Source: Chitinophaga dinghuensis
Lineage (GTDB): Bacteria > Bacteroidota > Bacteroidia > Chitinophagales > Chitinophagaceae
Length of the DNA: 64,000 bases
Assembly (NCBI RefSeq): GCF_003259435.1
Contig: NZ_QLMA01000008.1
Location: 372,001-436,000 of the forward strand
Reading direction: 5' to 3'
Both the position numbers and the translations under genes were made by a program. The notes below the pieces were generated by a model, which saw nothing but the letters and a program-made list of their open reading frames with translations, ran no database searches and was not told where the DNA came from. Below are positions 1-9,533 of this stretch, one piece after another. How positions within the stretch are numbered: position 1 is the stretch's first letter; each line of letters begins with the position of its first letter.

Positions 1-870
1 GAGGTTTATCTCCCGCAGCCTCCATCCTTGCTGTACGCTGGCTGTAATAATTCTTTCGGTGATATCCTGATCGCCATCGAAGTAGATACGGATCTGGCGA
101 TCGCTCAGGAACTCTACTTTTGTGGCGCCTGGAATCTTCAGTAACTCCGGGGCGGAAGGCGCATTTTCCATGCGTACCAGTACGCTATGTGGTTGTACAT
201 AGTTGTTAAAGGCGTCCATCGTATCAGCGAAGATTACTCTGCCACCTTCAATCATCACCACTTCCCGGCATAAGAGATGTACTTCGTTGAGTATATGGGA
301 AGACAACAGTACGGTATGATCCTGGCCTATTTCCCGGATCAGTTTACGGGCCTCTATCAATTGGTTAGGGTCCAGGCCATTGGTAGGTTCATCCATGACT
401 ACTAACCGGGGCTTATGGATGATCGCTTGTGCAATGCCTACCCGCTGCCGATAGCCACCAGAGAGGTTGCCGATGAGTCGGGAGCTGAAATGTCCGATCC
501 CACATCGTTCCTTTGCCTCTTCTACTGCTTTCTTGACGGTTCCTTTTTCCATTTTGCGCAATTGAGCGCAAAAAGTGAGGTATTCATCTACCGTGAGATC
601 TGTGTATACGGGAGGATACTGCGGCAAGAAACCAATTTCTTTTTTCGCTGCTTCCGGTTGTTCCCGCATACTGATACCGTTGATATATACATCTCCTTCC
701 GTCTGATTCAGTACTCCGCAGAGGATATTCATGGTGGTCGACTTACCGGCTCCGTTGGAGCCCAGTAAGCCTACTACCCCTGTTTCTGTAATCTCCAGGT
801 TGATATCCCGTATTGCCCATGCACTGCTATAGCGATGCGAGAGTCGTTCGATTTTCAGTATAGTACTCAT
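1..870 (-). CDS. ABC transporter ATP-binding protein (GldA/ABC-2 type), C-terminus cut by window edge
   Basis: This is the ATPase subunit of an ABC-2-type transporter. Translation from the ATG at 868-870 stays open to the window edge (290 residues, no stop). Visible motifs are Walker A GSNGAGKST (residues 37-45), the signature LSGGYRQR, Walker B LVVMDEP and the H-loop LLSSH. After about residue 215 comes the C-terminal domain seen in GldA-like and lipoprotein/Na+ exporter ATPases. No membrane segment is present, so the permease should be a separate gene, presumably to the left of the window. The start lies 21 bases after the stop of the upstream lipoprotein gene, so co-transcription with the SusC/SusD operon is likely. 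The transported substrate cannot be read from the sequence. Confidence 0.9.
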   Translation of the reverse strand, partial: MSTILKIERLSHRYSSAWAIRDINLEITETGVVGLLGSNGAGKSTTMNILCGVLNQTEGDVYINGISMREQPEAAKKEIGFLPQYPPVYTDLTVDEYLTFCAQLRKMEKGTVKKAVEEAKERCGIGHFSSRLIGNLSGGYRQRVGIAQAIIHKPRLVVMDEPTNGLDPNQLIEARKLIREIGQDHTVLLSSHILNEVHLLCREVVMIEGGRVIFADTMDAFNNYVQPHSVLVRMENAPSAPELLKIPGATKVEFLSDRQIRIYFDGDQDITERIITASVQQGWRLREINL

Positions 871-891
871 GACTATTGTTCAAATGTTCTG

Positions 892-1647
892 TTAATAATT
901 TATCACTACCACCTGTTGCCGTTGCGCGCCTGTTCCGCCGCGAATACCAATCAGCGCCAGCGCTTTGTTCTTAAACAACCAGGGATGCGGCTGCACAGAT
1001 GGCCCGGTATAATGTATACCTGTTGCCGTAAACGTGGCGATCACCGCATCCGAGGCTGCATCCCTAAATTCAAACACATCATCCGCCTGGGGAACATTCA
1101 CAGGATAGGTTATGAAGTTGGACATTGTCTTATAGGCTATATTGCCCGCTTCCGGGCTGCTCTTTCCCTGAATCGTCACTTTCACCGACTGGCTGCCTGG
1201 CGACAGGTTAATAAACCTGATACTGGTAGTACTATCTCCCAGCGAATGATTCGGCAAATGTTCTTCTACGAACATCGTATCCGGTTGTGCCAGCGTACCA
1301 GTGACATACAGCGAATGAATGGAGCCTGCCGGCAATTGCAGATTGAGCTTAAGTAATGGTAAATCTTTCTCTGTGGTATCGGGAAAGTTATAAATCCACA
1401 AGGGTTGTTCCCCGTTATAGGAGCTGTAATGCCTTGTTGGCAAACTAGGATCAGCATATTGCACGTACATGGTGCGGTAATAATCATAGGGCGTGCCGCC
1501 TTTGAAATTGGTAGCCAGCAGTTCGCTGCCTACTACGGCATTCATGATGTTTAGTGCGGCCGCGTCTTTAGGCATTATGGTCGCTTTACCACAAGAGAAC
1601 AGCATCATGGCTAACAGGCACGCATATATGAAAGATTGTTTTTTCAT
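892..1647 (-). CDS. Putative surface lipoprotein of a SusC/SusD operon (DUF4397-like)
   Basis: A 251-residue predicted lipoprotein. It has a short hydrophobic leader ending in the lipobox LFSCG (Cys at residue 19), so it should be lipid-anchored after export. The body appears to be two beta-rich repeats, one starting near AALNIMNAVVG and one near SIRFINLSPGSQSVKV. These resemble DUF4397-type Ig-like domains, but I cannot confirm the family by eye. The start is 1 base from the susD stop (1649), so it is the third gene of the SusC/SusD unit. This is the position usually held by an accessory glycan-binding lipoprotein (SusE/F role). No catalytic motif was seen. Confidence 0.7.
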   Translation of the reverse strand: MKKQSFIYACLLAMMLFSCGKATIMPKDAAALNIMNAVVGSELLATNFKGGTPYDYYRTMYVQYADPSLPTRHYSSYNGEQPLWIYNFPDTTEKDLPLLKLNLQLPAGSIHSLYVTGTLAQPDTMFVEEHLPNHSLGDSTTSIRFINLSPGSQSVKVTIQGKSSPEAGNIAYKTMSNFITYPVNVPQADDVFEFRDAASDAVIATFTATGIHYTGPSVQPHPWLFKNKALALIGIRGGTGAQRQQVVVINY

Positions 1648-1648
1648 C

Positions 1649-3151
1649 TTAGTAACCAGTATTTTGGATCAGGAAATGGTTGGTATTAATTTCTGGCACG
1701 GGGAGTGGATACAGGGCCTGAAAATCGCCTATCCACGGCTGTTTCAGCGGTATAGCACTTAATACGTCATGCATTTGTTTGGTACGTTTGAGATCAAACC
1801 AGCGGTGTCCCCATTCTGCAAAAAGTTCTGTTTTTCTTTCTTTTGCCACAGCAGCCAGTGTTTGCTCTTTGTTCAGGGAGGCAGGTAATGCGGGTACTCC
1901 TGCCCTGTTACGAATGATATTCAGGTCCGCAATTGCGGTGGCAGTACCACCTGCAGCGCCGTTGGCGGCGGCCTCCGCGCGGATGAGGTATACTTCTGCC
2001 AGGCGGAGTGCCATATAGTATTCACGTGGTGGCATACCTGGTGTGCCATTCGCTTTACCTATTTTATATTTCGCAGGGAAGTAGGTTACACCCGTTGAAG
2101 TACCGGTCCCCAGGGAGTTATCTGTGCTGTCTACCCATTTAGGAAGACGCTGGTCTCCGGGCTCGAATGTGGCTAGCATGGAAGGTGTCAGGCAATAAGC
2201 AGCCAGGCCTATTTTCAGCGTATTCGGCTGCATTACAAACCCTTCCGGAGTACCATCTTTAATGGTGAAGTCTGTCAGCGCTTGTTGCAATTGCCAGATG
2301 GCTTCCTTACTATTGGTACGGAAAACGTTGTCCAAGTCAGTTTCCAGCGTATAGTCGGCCACGTTATCTATCACCATAGTGGCCGTTGCCGCCGCATTAT
2401 TATAGTCGTCGGTATAGAGGTATACCCTGGCTAATAAGGCGAGTGCTGCGTATTTATTTGGTCTGGTACGTTCGCCGGTTGCAGTAGGGTAAGCGGCTGG
2501 TAGTCCAGCGGCTGCATCTTTCAGATCCTGCAATATCTGCTGGTATACTTCACTTTGAGGGGCACGGGATAAATGCGCCGTTTTATTGAAATCTACCGTT
2601 AATGCCAGGGGCACATCTCCAAAGAAATTGACGAGGTAGAAATAACTAAATGCACGCACAAACTTTGCTTCTCCCGTTAATGCCTTACGCACACTGTCTT
2701 TCAACGTTACCGATCTGGAATCGGCAATACCTTCTATGACAGAATTGGCGCCGTAGATCGCATCATATGCGGAATACCAGATTTCCCAAGGACGGTCGCT
2801 GTTATAGATGGTTAGTTTATTGATATTAACGCCATAGTAGGATTGCTGATCGGTACCGTAATAGCTGAATAGTTCATCAGAAGATAATCCTCCCAGTATG
2901 GTGGAAAGTCCTGCAGCAAAGCTTCTCTGGCCTACGCTGCCGATTGATAGATAGTCGGACCCATTGATCATTTTGCTATAAACGCCAACCATGGCGCTAT
3001 TGGCCTGCTTTTCACTACTGAACACCTGACCGGTGGAAATAGTATTGATAGGATCAGGTATTGTCACCAGTTTCTTGCAGGCGCACAACATTCCCAGCAA
3101 TAAAAATCCGGAAACGATTACTATATTTTGCTGAAATCTCTGCATAGCCAT
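1649..3151 (-). CDS. SusD/RagB-family nutrient-binding outer-membrane lipoprotein
   Basis: A 500-residue SusD homolog, the surface lipoprotein that caps its SusC partner and binds the nutrient. The leader ends in a lipobox (LCAC, Cys 25). The N-terminal part has the TPR-like helices of the family (AIYGANSVIEGI, GEAKFVRAFSYFYLVNFFGD). The C-terminal part has the RagB/SusD signatures EYYMALRLAEVYLIRAEA and ELFAEWGHRWFDLKR. Length is normal. It starts 5 bases after susC ends and is followed directly by the lipoprotein gene. Control should come through the ECF sigma/FecR pair encoded upstream. The ligand is not predictable; no glycoside hydrolase lies in this operon, so peptides or small molecules are as possible as glycans. 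Confidence 0.95.
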   Translation of the reverse strand: MAMQRFQQNIVIVSGFLLLGMLCACKKLVTIPDPINTISTGQVFSSEKQANSAMVGVYSKMINGSDYLSIGSVGQRSFAAGLSTILGGLSSDELFSYYGTDQQSYYGVNINKLTIYNSDRPWEIWYSAYDAIYGANSVIEGIADSRSVTLKDSVRKALTGEAKFVRAFSYFYLVNFFGDVPLALTVDFNKTAHLSRAPQSEVYQQILQDLKDAAAGLPAAYPTATGERTRPNKYAALALLARVYLYTDDYNNAAATATMVIDNVADYTLETDLDNVFRTNSKEAIWQLQQALTDFTIKDGTPEGFVMQPNTLKIGLAAYCLTPSMLATFEPGDQRLPKWVDSTDNSLGTGTSTGVTYFPAKYKIGKANGTPGMPPREYYMALRLAEVYLIRAEAAANGAAGGTATAIADLNIIRNRAGVPALPASLNKEQTLAAVAKERKTELFAEWGHRWFDLKRTKQMHDVLSAIPLKQPWIGDFQALYPLPVPEINTNHFLIQNTGY

Positions 3152-3156
3152 TGGAT

Positions 3157-6100
3157 TTAGAAGTTAAAGGATAAGCCGCCAGTGATAGTTCTGGAAGGAG
3201 GAACACTAGACAGGTCCTGTATTTCCGGGTCTATCCCTGGATAGTTGGTGATAGTGAAAAGGTTCTGTGCCCTGATAAAGGCGCGACATGCGGTCATGTG
3301 CATTCTTTTCAGCAGATTATCCGGCAGTCCGTAACTGAGGGCCAGGGTACGGAATCGCAGATACGAGGCATTCACATACATGGCGTCTGAAGAGCTGATG
3401 GAAGTACCGAGGCTGGTAGAATATCCCGGATAAGCAGCGATATCTCCCGGCTTCTGCCAATGATCACGAATCGCGCTTACTGGCAGATTAGAGAAGCCTC
3501 CTGGTATTTCGAGGAAAGGATTCATGCCCAGCTGACGTTTGTAATCAAAGAACAGATCCAGGTTCCAGCCTTTATAGGTCAAAGCGGTCCCAATACCGCC
3601 ATAGTATTTAGGATTCAGATCTTTCACGATATAGCGGTCGTCATTTGCAGTACCGGCTGGCACATTGCTATTGATGATGATCTGCCCGTCTTTATTACGG
3701 TCTACGAAACTATATCTCCCTGTTTGCGGATCTATACCCAGGTAATGTGTCAGGTATACAGCGCTGAGCGACTCTCCCACTCTATAAATGGTATAGTAGG
3801 GCGACTGCTCAATACCAGGATAGGATATGAGTCGGTTCTTATTAGTGGAAATATTGAATGTCACAGACCAACGGAGGTCTTTCTTCTGTACCAGGGTAGC
3901 ACGGATATCTCCTTCCCAGCCAGCGTTTTCAATCACCGCATTCCAGTTGCCTACAATGGAACTGAAGCCGGTATATCTAGGTGTAGGTATGCTCGTTACC
4001 TGGTTTCCGGAACGGTTCATATAATAAGCTCCTTCCAGGTTGATACGATCTTCCAGGAAACTGACGCTTAATGCCGCTTCGTACTTCTTATTTGATTCCC
4101 AATGATATTGCTGGTTTACTGCGTGTATGGGTACCAGTGGTTGCAGGCCGCCATATTGGTTCAGTGGTACATTGGATATTTTGGTAGACCACTGCGACAA
4201 GTACTGATAGTCGCCAATAGAACCATCACCACCTGTAATACCATAACTGGTACGCAGTTTCATGAAGCTGACCCAGTTAGGCAGCAGCTGTTTCATCCAG
4301 GGTTCTTCCGAAGCATTCCAGGCCAGCCCCACAGAACCGAAATTGCCAAACTGACTACCCGCAGCAAAACGGGAAGATCCGTCTCTTCTGGCATTCAGGT
4401 TGATGATATATTTATTGTTCCAGTTATAATTGATACGTCCGAACATACCGGCATATTTATAACGGGCATAATTTTCGGTTGTTTGTTGCACCATCGCATT
4501 GTTAATGCTGCTGAGCATATTGTCGTCCGTATAACCTAATCCGAATGTGGTAACGCCGTCGGTGATGGTGGATTGAAGGGAACCTCCTAGTTGTACTTTC
4601 AGATCGCCTTTACCAACGTACCGGCTATACGCAATTTGTGGTTCTATGATCCAGTTGGTATTCTTTGTAGTTCCGAAACTGGTGGAACCCATTGGATTGT
4701 CTATTGGATTTTGAGATGCAATAGGTATGAAGAAATTGCTGGAGCCAGTCATGCTGGTATAACCTGCGGAAGTAGATACTGTCAGTCCTTTCAACAGTTC
4801 ATAGCTGATACCAAGGTTGCTGCTGAACTGATTTGTTTCCAGAACATTTGTCTTTAACAGGTAGCCGAAAGGAAAGTCATTTCCTTTACCAACGGCATTC
4901 CATTCGTCCCAGTTTAATTCTCCTTTGCTGTTATAGATGGGCGGCGCATTAGGTGGCAACTGGAAGACACTAGATAATGCATAAATAGCATTCACGTGCG
5001 TATAGGAGAACTGTGTACCGAGGTTCACACTTAGTTTCTGATTCTGGCTTTTGTGGCCAATATTAGCGCCCAGCGTAGCTTGCTGACTGGCGCCACTCTT
5101 ACTCAATACATCTACTTGTTTGCCATAGTTACCACTGATGCGGAAAGTATTTTGTGCATCGCCACCGGAAAGACTAGTATTGATGGTAGTCTGACTGCCG
5201 GTCCCTAAAATTTCTTTCTGCCAGTCGGTATACCGGGTAGTATCCCATGCCACGAGATCCGGAGCAGTGGCTTTGGTAGGTGTGATACCATCATTTTTGA
5301 ATGCTTCGCGGCGCATTTGGAGGTATTGCTGGGTATTCAGCATCTGCCGGCGATGCGGCACATCGATATAGCCTTGGTTGACATCCAGGGAGAAATTCGT
5401 TTTGCCGGGTTTTCCTTTCTTAGTGGTAATCAGGATCACCCCATTTGCCGCGCGGGAGCCATAGATGGCTGTAGCGTCCGCATCTTTCAATACTTCGATG
5501 CTTTCGATATCGCGAGGGTTCATGCTAAACAAGGGGCTCTGACCGCCGGTGGCGGAGAGTCCACCTTGCACAAATCCTGTAGAAACGCCCCCATTGCGCC
5601 AAACGCCAGGAAGGTCTAATACCGTCATAGGCACTCCATCGATCACGTAGAGGGGATCTGAGAGAAAATTAGTCCCTATAGAATTACGGCCTCTGATTTC
5701 CACTTTTACAGGAGCATTGGCATAACCGCTGGTTTGTGTGACGAGGAGCCCCGGCGCATGGCCCTGAAGGGCCAGTAGTGGGTTGAGGACAGGCTGTCTC
5801 TCTATATCTTTGGCGGTAATCTTTGTGATATTACCGGTGGTCAAACGTTTGCTGGTAATCCCGTATGCCTGTACCACTGCCTGGTCCAGCTCACTGGTAG
5901 CGGGAGGTAATGCCACATTAAAGAGTACCCTCAGGCGGGAAACAGTTACGGATACTTTCTGAAAACCGATACTGGAGAACACCAGGACATCGTTTTCTTC
6001 CACGTTTTTTAAGGTAAATAATCCTTTCTCGTTGGTTTGCGTTCCTCTGTTGGTTCCTGCAATAACAACGTTTACACCTATCAGTGGAGTGCGATTTTTT

Positions 6101-6519
6101 TCGTCAGACACGATGCCCGAGACTTCGCGCGTGGGCACGTTGTCTTCGGGCATTGCGGTCTGCGGACTATCCGACTTCCGGAACAGTACAATTGTGGTAC
6201 CCACGATATTGTACTTCACCGGCATGCCTGAGAAGATAGTCTTTAGAAAAGCTTCTAATGGCTGTTTTTGGGCATTTACAGAAACGGAAACAGAGACATC
6301 TATTAAATCCGGATTGAATATCACGACATAGTTGACTTGTTTTTTGATTTCGGCAAACACCTGTTGCAGCGTAGCTTTCTTACTGCTGTAGGTGATAGTT
6401 TGTGCTGTTGCAGACAGGGATACTGTCAGACAGCCTACCATCAGCAGCACCATGGTCAGCCTTTTAAAAAGGCGGTTTGGCTTAGTGGACCATTTGCGAA
6501 TACTGGATGTTTGAATCAT
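3157..6519 (-). CDS. SusC/RagA-family TonB-dependent transporter with STN signalling domain
   Basis: An outer-membrane TonB-dependent transporter of 1120 residues, normal for SusC. Order: signal peptide (to about residue 40), STN domain (about 40-112) that contacts a FecR-type anti-sigma factor, carboxypeptidase-D-like domain (about 135-215, VSGIVSDEKN to FSSIGFQKVSV), plug with the SusC motifs PLYVIDGVPM and ATAIYGSRAANGVILIT, then a beta barrel ending in an aromatic C-terminus (GGLSFNF). The STN domain implies transport-coupled signalling to the FecR at 6745-7896. It pairs with the SusD encoded 5 bases downstream. A 225-base gap holding two direct repeats separates it from fecR. Confidence 0.96.
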   Translation of the reverse strand: MIQTSSIRKWSTKPNRLFKRLTMVLLMVGCLTVSLSATAQTITYSSKKATLQQVFAEIKKQVNYVVIFNPDLIDVSVSVSVNAQKQPLEAFLKTIFSGMPVKYNIVGTTIVLFRKSDSPQTAMPEDNVPTREVSGIVSDEKNRTPLIGVNVVIAGTNRGTQTNEKGLFTLKNVEENDVLVFSSIGFQKVSVTVSRLRVLFNVALPPATSELDQAVVQAYGITSKRLTTGNITKITAKDIERQPVLNPLLALQGHAPGLLVTQTSGYANAPVKVEIRGRNSIGTNFLSDPLYVIDGVPMTVLDLPGVWRNGGVSTGFVQGGLSATGGQSPLFSMNPRDIESIEVLKDADATAIYGSRAANGVILITTKKGKPGKTNFSLDVNQGYIDVPHRRQMLNTQQYLQMRREAFKNDGITPTKATAPDLVAWDTTRYTDWQKEILGTGSQTTINTSLSGGDAQNTFRISGNYGKQVDVLSKSGASQQATLGANIGHKSQNQKLSVNLGTQFSYTHVNAIYALSSVFQLPPNAPPIYNSKGELNWDEWNAVGKGNDFPFGYLLKTNVLETNQFSSNLGISYELLKGLTVSTSAGYTSMTGSSNFFIPIASQNPIDNPMGSTSFGTTKNTNWIIEPQIAYSRYVGKGDLKVQLGGSLQSTITDGVTTFGLGYTDDNMLSSINNAMVQQTTENYARYKYAGMFGRINYNWNNKYIINLNARRDGSSRFAAGSQFGNFGSVGLAWNASEEPWMKQLLPNWVSFMKLRTSYGITGGDGSIGDYQYLSQWSTKISNVPLNQYGGLQPLVPIHAVNQQYHWESNKKYEAALSVSFLEDRINLEGAYYMNRSGNQVTSIPTPRYTGFSSIVGNWNAVIENAGWEGDIRATLVQKKDLRWSVTFNISTNKNRLISYPGIEQSPYYTIYRVGESLSAVYLTHYLGIDPQTGRYSFVDRNKDGQIIINSNVPAGTANDDRYIVKDLNPKYYGGIGTALTYKGWNLDLFFDYKRQLGMNPFLEIPGGFSNLPVSAIRDHWQKPGDIAAYPGYSTSLGTSISSSDAMYVNASYLRFRTLALSYGLPDNLLKRMHMTACRAFIRAQNLFTITNYPGIDPEIQDLSSVPPSRTITGGLSFNF

Positions 6520-6557
6520 AATAATTCTGGTTGATTAAAATAATTGGTTTCAGTATG

Positions 6558-6714
6558 GGTATAGCATTCCCAATAGCTTCACAGCTTTTATCTGAATCGC
6601 TTGCCATCAGATGATTGGAATAGCAGGTATAGCCCCTGTTACGATTTTTACTGGCATAGCTCCGCCAATAGCATTACAGCTTGCATTCAGGATATGTCCA
6701 TGAATCAGATGATT
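6558..6714. repeat. Two imperfect direct repeats (about 60 bases each) between fecR and susC
   Basis: Copy 1 (about 6558-6616) and copy 2 (about 6653-6714) share ordered blocks: GGTATAGC/GGCATAGC, CCAATAGC, ACAGCTT and ATCAGATGATT. The offset is 95 bases at the left end and 98 at the right. They lie in the leader region of susC (minus strand), where a repeated protein-binding site or RNA element could act. No longer repeat of this unit was seen elsewhere in the window. Confidence 0.6.
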
Positions 6715-6744
6715 AAAGTTTAAGTTGGTATACCGAATGCCCTA

Positions 6745-7896
6745 TTATGGCATAATCACTAGCTTTCTACCGTCAATTTTATAATGAACGCCCATGGTGC
6801 TCAGCACGGTGAGCGCCTGGTTCAAGTCAAGGTCCCGTTTTATTTCGCCGCTGAAAAGAATATTAGGTATGCCCTTCTCGTATATCACATCCACATCGTA
6901 CCAGCGGGAAAGCTGTCGTAATACCGTTTCCAATGGCGTACGGTCAAAGCGGAACAATCCTTCTTTCCAGGCCACTACCATTTCGATATCTACATTATTG
7001 TTCACATCCAGTTGGTCTTGGCTGACAACGCCCTGTTGGCCTGGCTTCAGCACTGCGGAGGTATGGTCATGTAATATCCTGACACTACCTTGAATTAAGG
7101 TGGCACGAATAGCTGGTTCATTCGTATAGGCGTTTACGTTAAATTCCGTACCTAACACCTCTATTGTATTCTTACCGTCAATATTTACCTTGAATGGTTG
7201 ATTGGCGGCTGGTTTCACCTCAAAATAGACTTCGCCGGACATCTTCACTTCCCTGGAATTACTATGGAAGGCCGTCGGGAAAGTGATACTGGATTCTGCA
7301 TTTAGCCATACAGCGGTTCCATCTGGCAGCAGCAATCTGTACTGGCCTCCTTTAGGGGTGGACAAGGTATGCATTTCCACACTTCCGGCTTTTCCTTTGT
7401 AGTCCAGTTCCCCTTTATTATTAGCTACTTGCAGCCCCTGCTGTTGTACAATGTTGCCATAGGCGCTGTCGAGCTGTATTTGTTTGCCATCTGCCAGGGT
7501 TAAAAAAGCATGGTTTCCTGGTTTAACAGCGTTGGTATTATTGACTATTGGCGTCACATCCTTAGGACGCCATATTATCATTGTAGCGGTAGCCGTTATC
7601 AATAATAGCGCCACAGCAGCGGCATATGGCATCCAACGACGGCGTATAGGCACTACCGGAGCAGCCGTGCTTTCTATCAGTCGCTGTAGAATACGGTTAC
7701 CAGCGGCGGCTGTAAGCGCAGGCGGCTCTTCAAAAGAGCGCCGGTAATTCTTCTCCAGCACGGATTCCAGCTCCGGATGATCAGCGGCAGGATTTTCCTT
7801 CAACCAGGCGAATAAAGTTTCACTTTCAGTATCCGAGATGGTACCGTCGAGAAACTTTTGAAGCAGGTCTGTAACAGGAAAATTATTTGGCTCCAT
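6745..7896 (-). CDS. FecR-family anti-sigma factor / transmembrane signal relay
   Basis: A 383-residue inner-membrane anti-sigma factor of the FecR family. It has an N-terminal cytoplasmic helical domain (about 1-85, LLQKFLDGTISDTE), one membrane span (about 88-110), a periplasmic FecR domain (about 180-280, LPDGTAVWLNAESSITFP) and a C-terminal DUF4974/STN-like domain (about 315-383, PLETVLRQLSRWYDVDV). In this family it holds the cognate ECF sigma factor until the STN domain of the partner SusC signals that ligand is bound. The sigma gene ends 62 bases upstream and SusC follows downstream, which is the classic order. There is no sign of damage. Confidence 0.95.
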   Translation of the reverse strand: MEPNNFPVTDLLQKFLDGTISDTESETLFAWLKENPAADHPELESVLEKNYRRSFEEPPALTAAAGNRILQRLIESTAAPVVPIRRRWMPYAAAVALLLITATATMIIWRPKDVTPIVNNTNAVKPGNHAFLTLADGKQIQLDSAYGNIVQQQGLQVANNKGELDYKGKAGSVEMHTLSTPKGGQYRLLLPDGTAVWLNAESSITFPTAFHSNSREVKMSGEVYFEVKPAANQPFKVNIDGKNTIEVLGTEFNVNAYTNEPAIRATLIQGSVRILHDHTSAVLKPGQQGVVSQDQLDVNNNVDIEMVVAWKEGLFRFDRTPLETVLRQLSRWYDVDVIYEKGIPNILFSGEIKRDLDLNQALTVLSTMGVHYKIDGRKLVIMP

Positions 7897-7958
7897 AATA
7901 ATAAGACTAACGAATAAAACAAATGGGTGGATGACATCGAAAAAAAATCTGAAATTTT

Positions 7959-8537
7959 TTATTTCAGGGATACCAGCAGTATTAACAGGGAGATACTACC
8001 GTGCTCCAGGAGGTAGTCGCGGATGGCCTTTACGGCGAGCGACAGGTGCTGTTTGAATGTATTACGGGAAATATTCATCTGAGCAGCAGCTTCCTCATAG
8101 CTCATTCCCTGTTGGCGGCAGAGGATGAAGGCTTCCCGGCGTTGCGGGGGCAGTTGGTCTATTGCTTTTTGCAGCAGTTCCTCGTATTGTTTAGCTTCCA
8201 CCGCATTCATGAGCGACTGGTCGTTGATACCTGTGGAGAGGCGATGCATGATTTCATCGCGAATGGTATCATATAGGGAGATGCGGTTCAACTGTGTAAT
8301 GGCCGTATTACGGGCGAGGCGGTAAAGGTAGGCATCAAAAGATTTTTTAATATCCAGTTGCGTTCGTACTTCCCATATTTTAAGGAATACGTCATGGACC
8401 AGGTCTTCCGTAAAAGCCGGATTCCTGGTGAATTTCAGCAGATAATTATAGATACCGCCATGATATTGCTGGTATATCGTTGTAAACGCCTCCCGATTGC
8501 CGAGGGCTAGTTGTTGCAGTAAGTCCTGGTCATTCAT
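7959..8537 (-). CDS. ECF RNA polymerase sigma-70 factor (FecI-like)
   Basis: An ECF sigma factor of about 192 residues. Region 2 is seen around NYLLKFTRNPAFTEDLVHDV and region 4 around LPPQRREAFILCRQQGMSYEEAA, with a helix-turn-helix in MNISRNTFKQHLSLAVKAI. The frame is open back to 8573, but I chose the Met at 8537 (MNDQDLLQQLALG), which gives the usual N-terminus; 8543 or 8573 cannot be excluded. It is the first gene of the sigma-FecR-SusC-SusD unit and should drive susC through its own promoter type. No GGGGTAA motif like that of the second locus is present here, so the two systems probably use different promoters. Confidence 0.93.
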   Translation of the reverse strand: MNDQDLLQQLALGNREAFTTIYQQYHGGIYNYLLKFTRNPAFTEDLVHDVFLKIWEVRTQLDIKKSFDAYLYRLARNTAITQLNRISLYDTIRDEIMHRLSTGINDQSLMNAVEAKQYEELLQKAIDQLPPQRREAFILCRQQGMSYEEAAAQMNISRNTFKQHLSLAVKAIRDYLLEHGSISLLILLVSLK

Positions 8538-8651
8538 TAACATAGTCTCATCAGCTCCCATCCCCTGATGCAACGGTAAATTTAATATTAATTGGGAGAA
8601 ATTATAGTGGGGAGAAGGATGAGTGGGGAGAAGAACGAGGCAGCATGCACC

Positions 8652-9467
8652 TTACCCTTTCAACAACTCCGTAGGTGCTTGCCCGTATTGTTTCTTAAAA
8701 GCAAAGGAAAAATGAGACAGGTCTTCAAATCCTAAATCCATATAAATCTCGGTGGGGCGCAGGTGCTTCTGCGTAATCAGAAAGTAGGCTTCCTGTAGCC
8801 TGCGATGCTGCAACCAGTTGCGCGGAGAAGTCTGGAAGATCTTTTGAAAATCCCGTTTGAATGTAGCCAGGCTACGTCCTGTTAAATAGGCGAAGCGGTC
8901 CAGCTTTACATTGAAGTGGAAATTTTTCTGCATGAACTCTTCGAGGTTAATTTTGTAAGGGTCTGCAAAATCAAACAATACCTTCTTCAGGTTTTTATCA
9001 TAGGCAAAGAGTAATACCAGCGCCTCTTTTACTTTCAGCTCCAACAGCTCAGGGGCTTTATTTTCCAGTAAATCTTTATATTGTAACAGCGACTCCATGA
9101 AATAACGGAGATGCTGCGCCTCTGGCAAAGGTATAAACGTGGCGGTTTGTACCTTCTCTTCTGCCTGGAAGGCTTCCTGCGCACTCATTTGCTGCAACAT
9201 GGCATCATCTATCCGGATGGAGAGGGACTTGAACTCTAATGCAGTGGAGACTCTTTTTATAAACTTCAGTAACTGATTTTTCCTGATCAGTACTACATCT
9301 CCCGGCCCGAAAGTCTGGCGATTATTACCATCATACAGTTCCATTTCTCCAGAAATTATCATCAACAGATTATGATATGGCACAAACTGTTCCCCTTCCC
9401 TATAGGTAGTAAGATGACAGGAATAATTGATATAATTAGTATCGGTAGACATATGTCGCTCTATCAC
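8652..9467 (-). CDS. AraC-family transcriptional regulator
   Basis: A 271-residue AraC-type regulator. The N-terminal half is a cupin-like sensor domain (about 20-150, with FGPGDVVLIRKNQLL). The C-terminal 100 residues carry two helix-turn-helix units, ending in the family signature DLGFEDLSHFSFAFKKQYGQAP. The second Met (position 9452) is an alternative start. The gene follows the aldehyde dehydrogenase gene in the same direction, with a 66-base gap holding a hairpin. It may regulate that enzyme, but this rests on proximity only. Confidence 0.92.
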   Translation of the reverse strand: MIERHMSTDTNYINYSCHLTTYREGEQFVPYHNLLMIISGEMELYDGNNRQTFGPGDVVLIRKNQLLKFIKRVSTALEFKSLSIRIDDAMLQQMSAQEAFQAEEKVQTATFIPLPEAQHLRYFMESLLQYKDLLENKAPELLELKVKEALVLLFAYDKNLKKVLFDFADPYKINLEEFMQKNFHFNVKLDRFAYLTGRSLATFKRDFQKIFQTSPRNWLQHRRLQEAYFLITQKHLRPTEIYMDLGFEDLSHFSFAFKKQYGQAPTELLKG

Positions 9468-9473
9468 TATATA

Positions 9474-9504
9474 AACCCTGTCCGATTCGCACGCAGACAG
9501 GGTT
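9474..9504 (-). terminator. Hairpin between aldehyde dehydrogenase and AraC genes
   Basis: A perfect 9-bp stem (AACCCTGTC, 9474-9482, pairing with 9496-9504) encloses a 13-base loop. On the minus strand it lies 30 bases after the aldehyde dehydrogenase stop. It is followed by only a weak T-rich stretch, so it may terminate partially. Confidence 0.5.
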
Positions 9505-9533
9505 CATAAATATAAAACATATTACATTATAAA

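Noticed and set aside
835..1356. Long plus-strand open frame opposite the lipoprotein gene
   Set aside because: It lies antisense to a gene with signal peptide and operon context, and its translation shows no domain or sensible composition.
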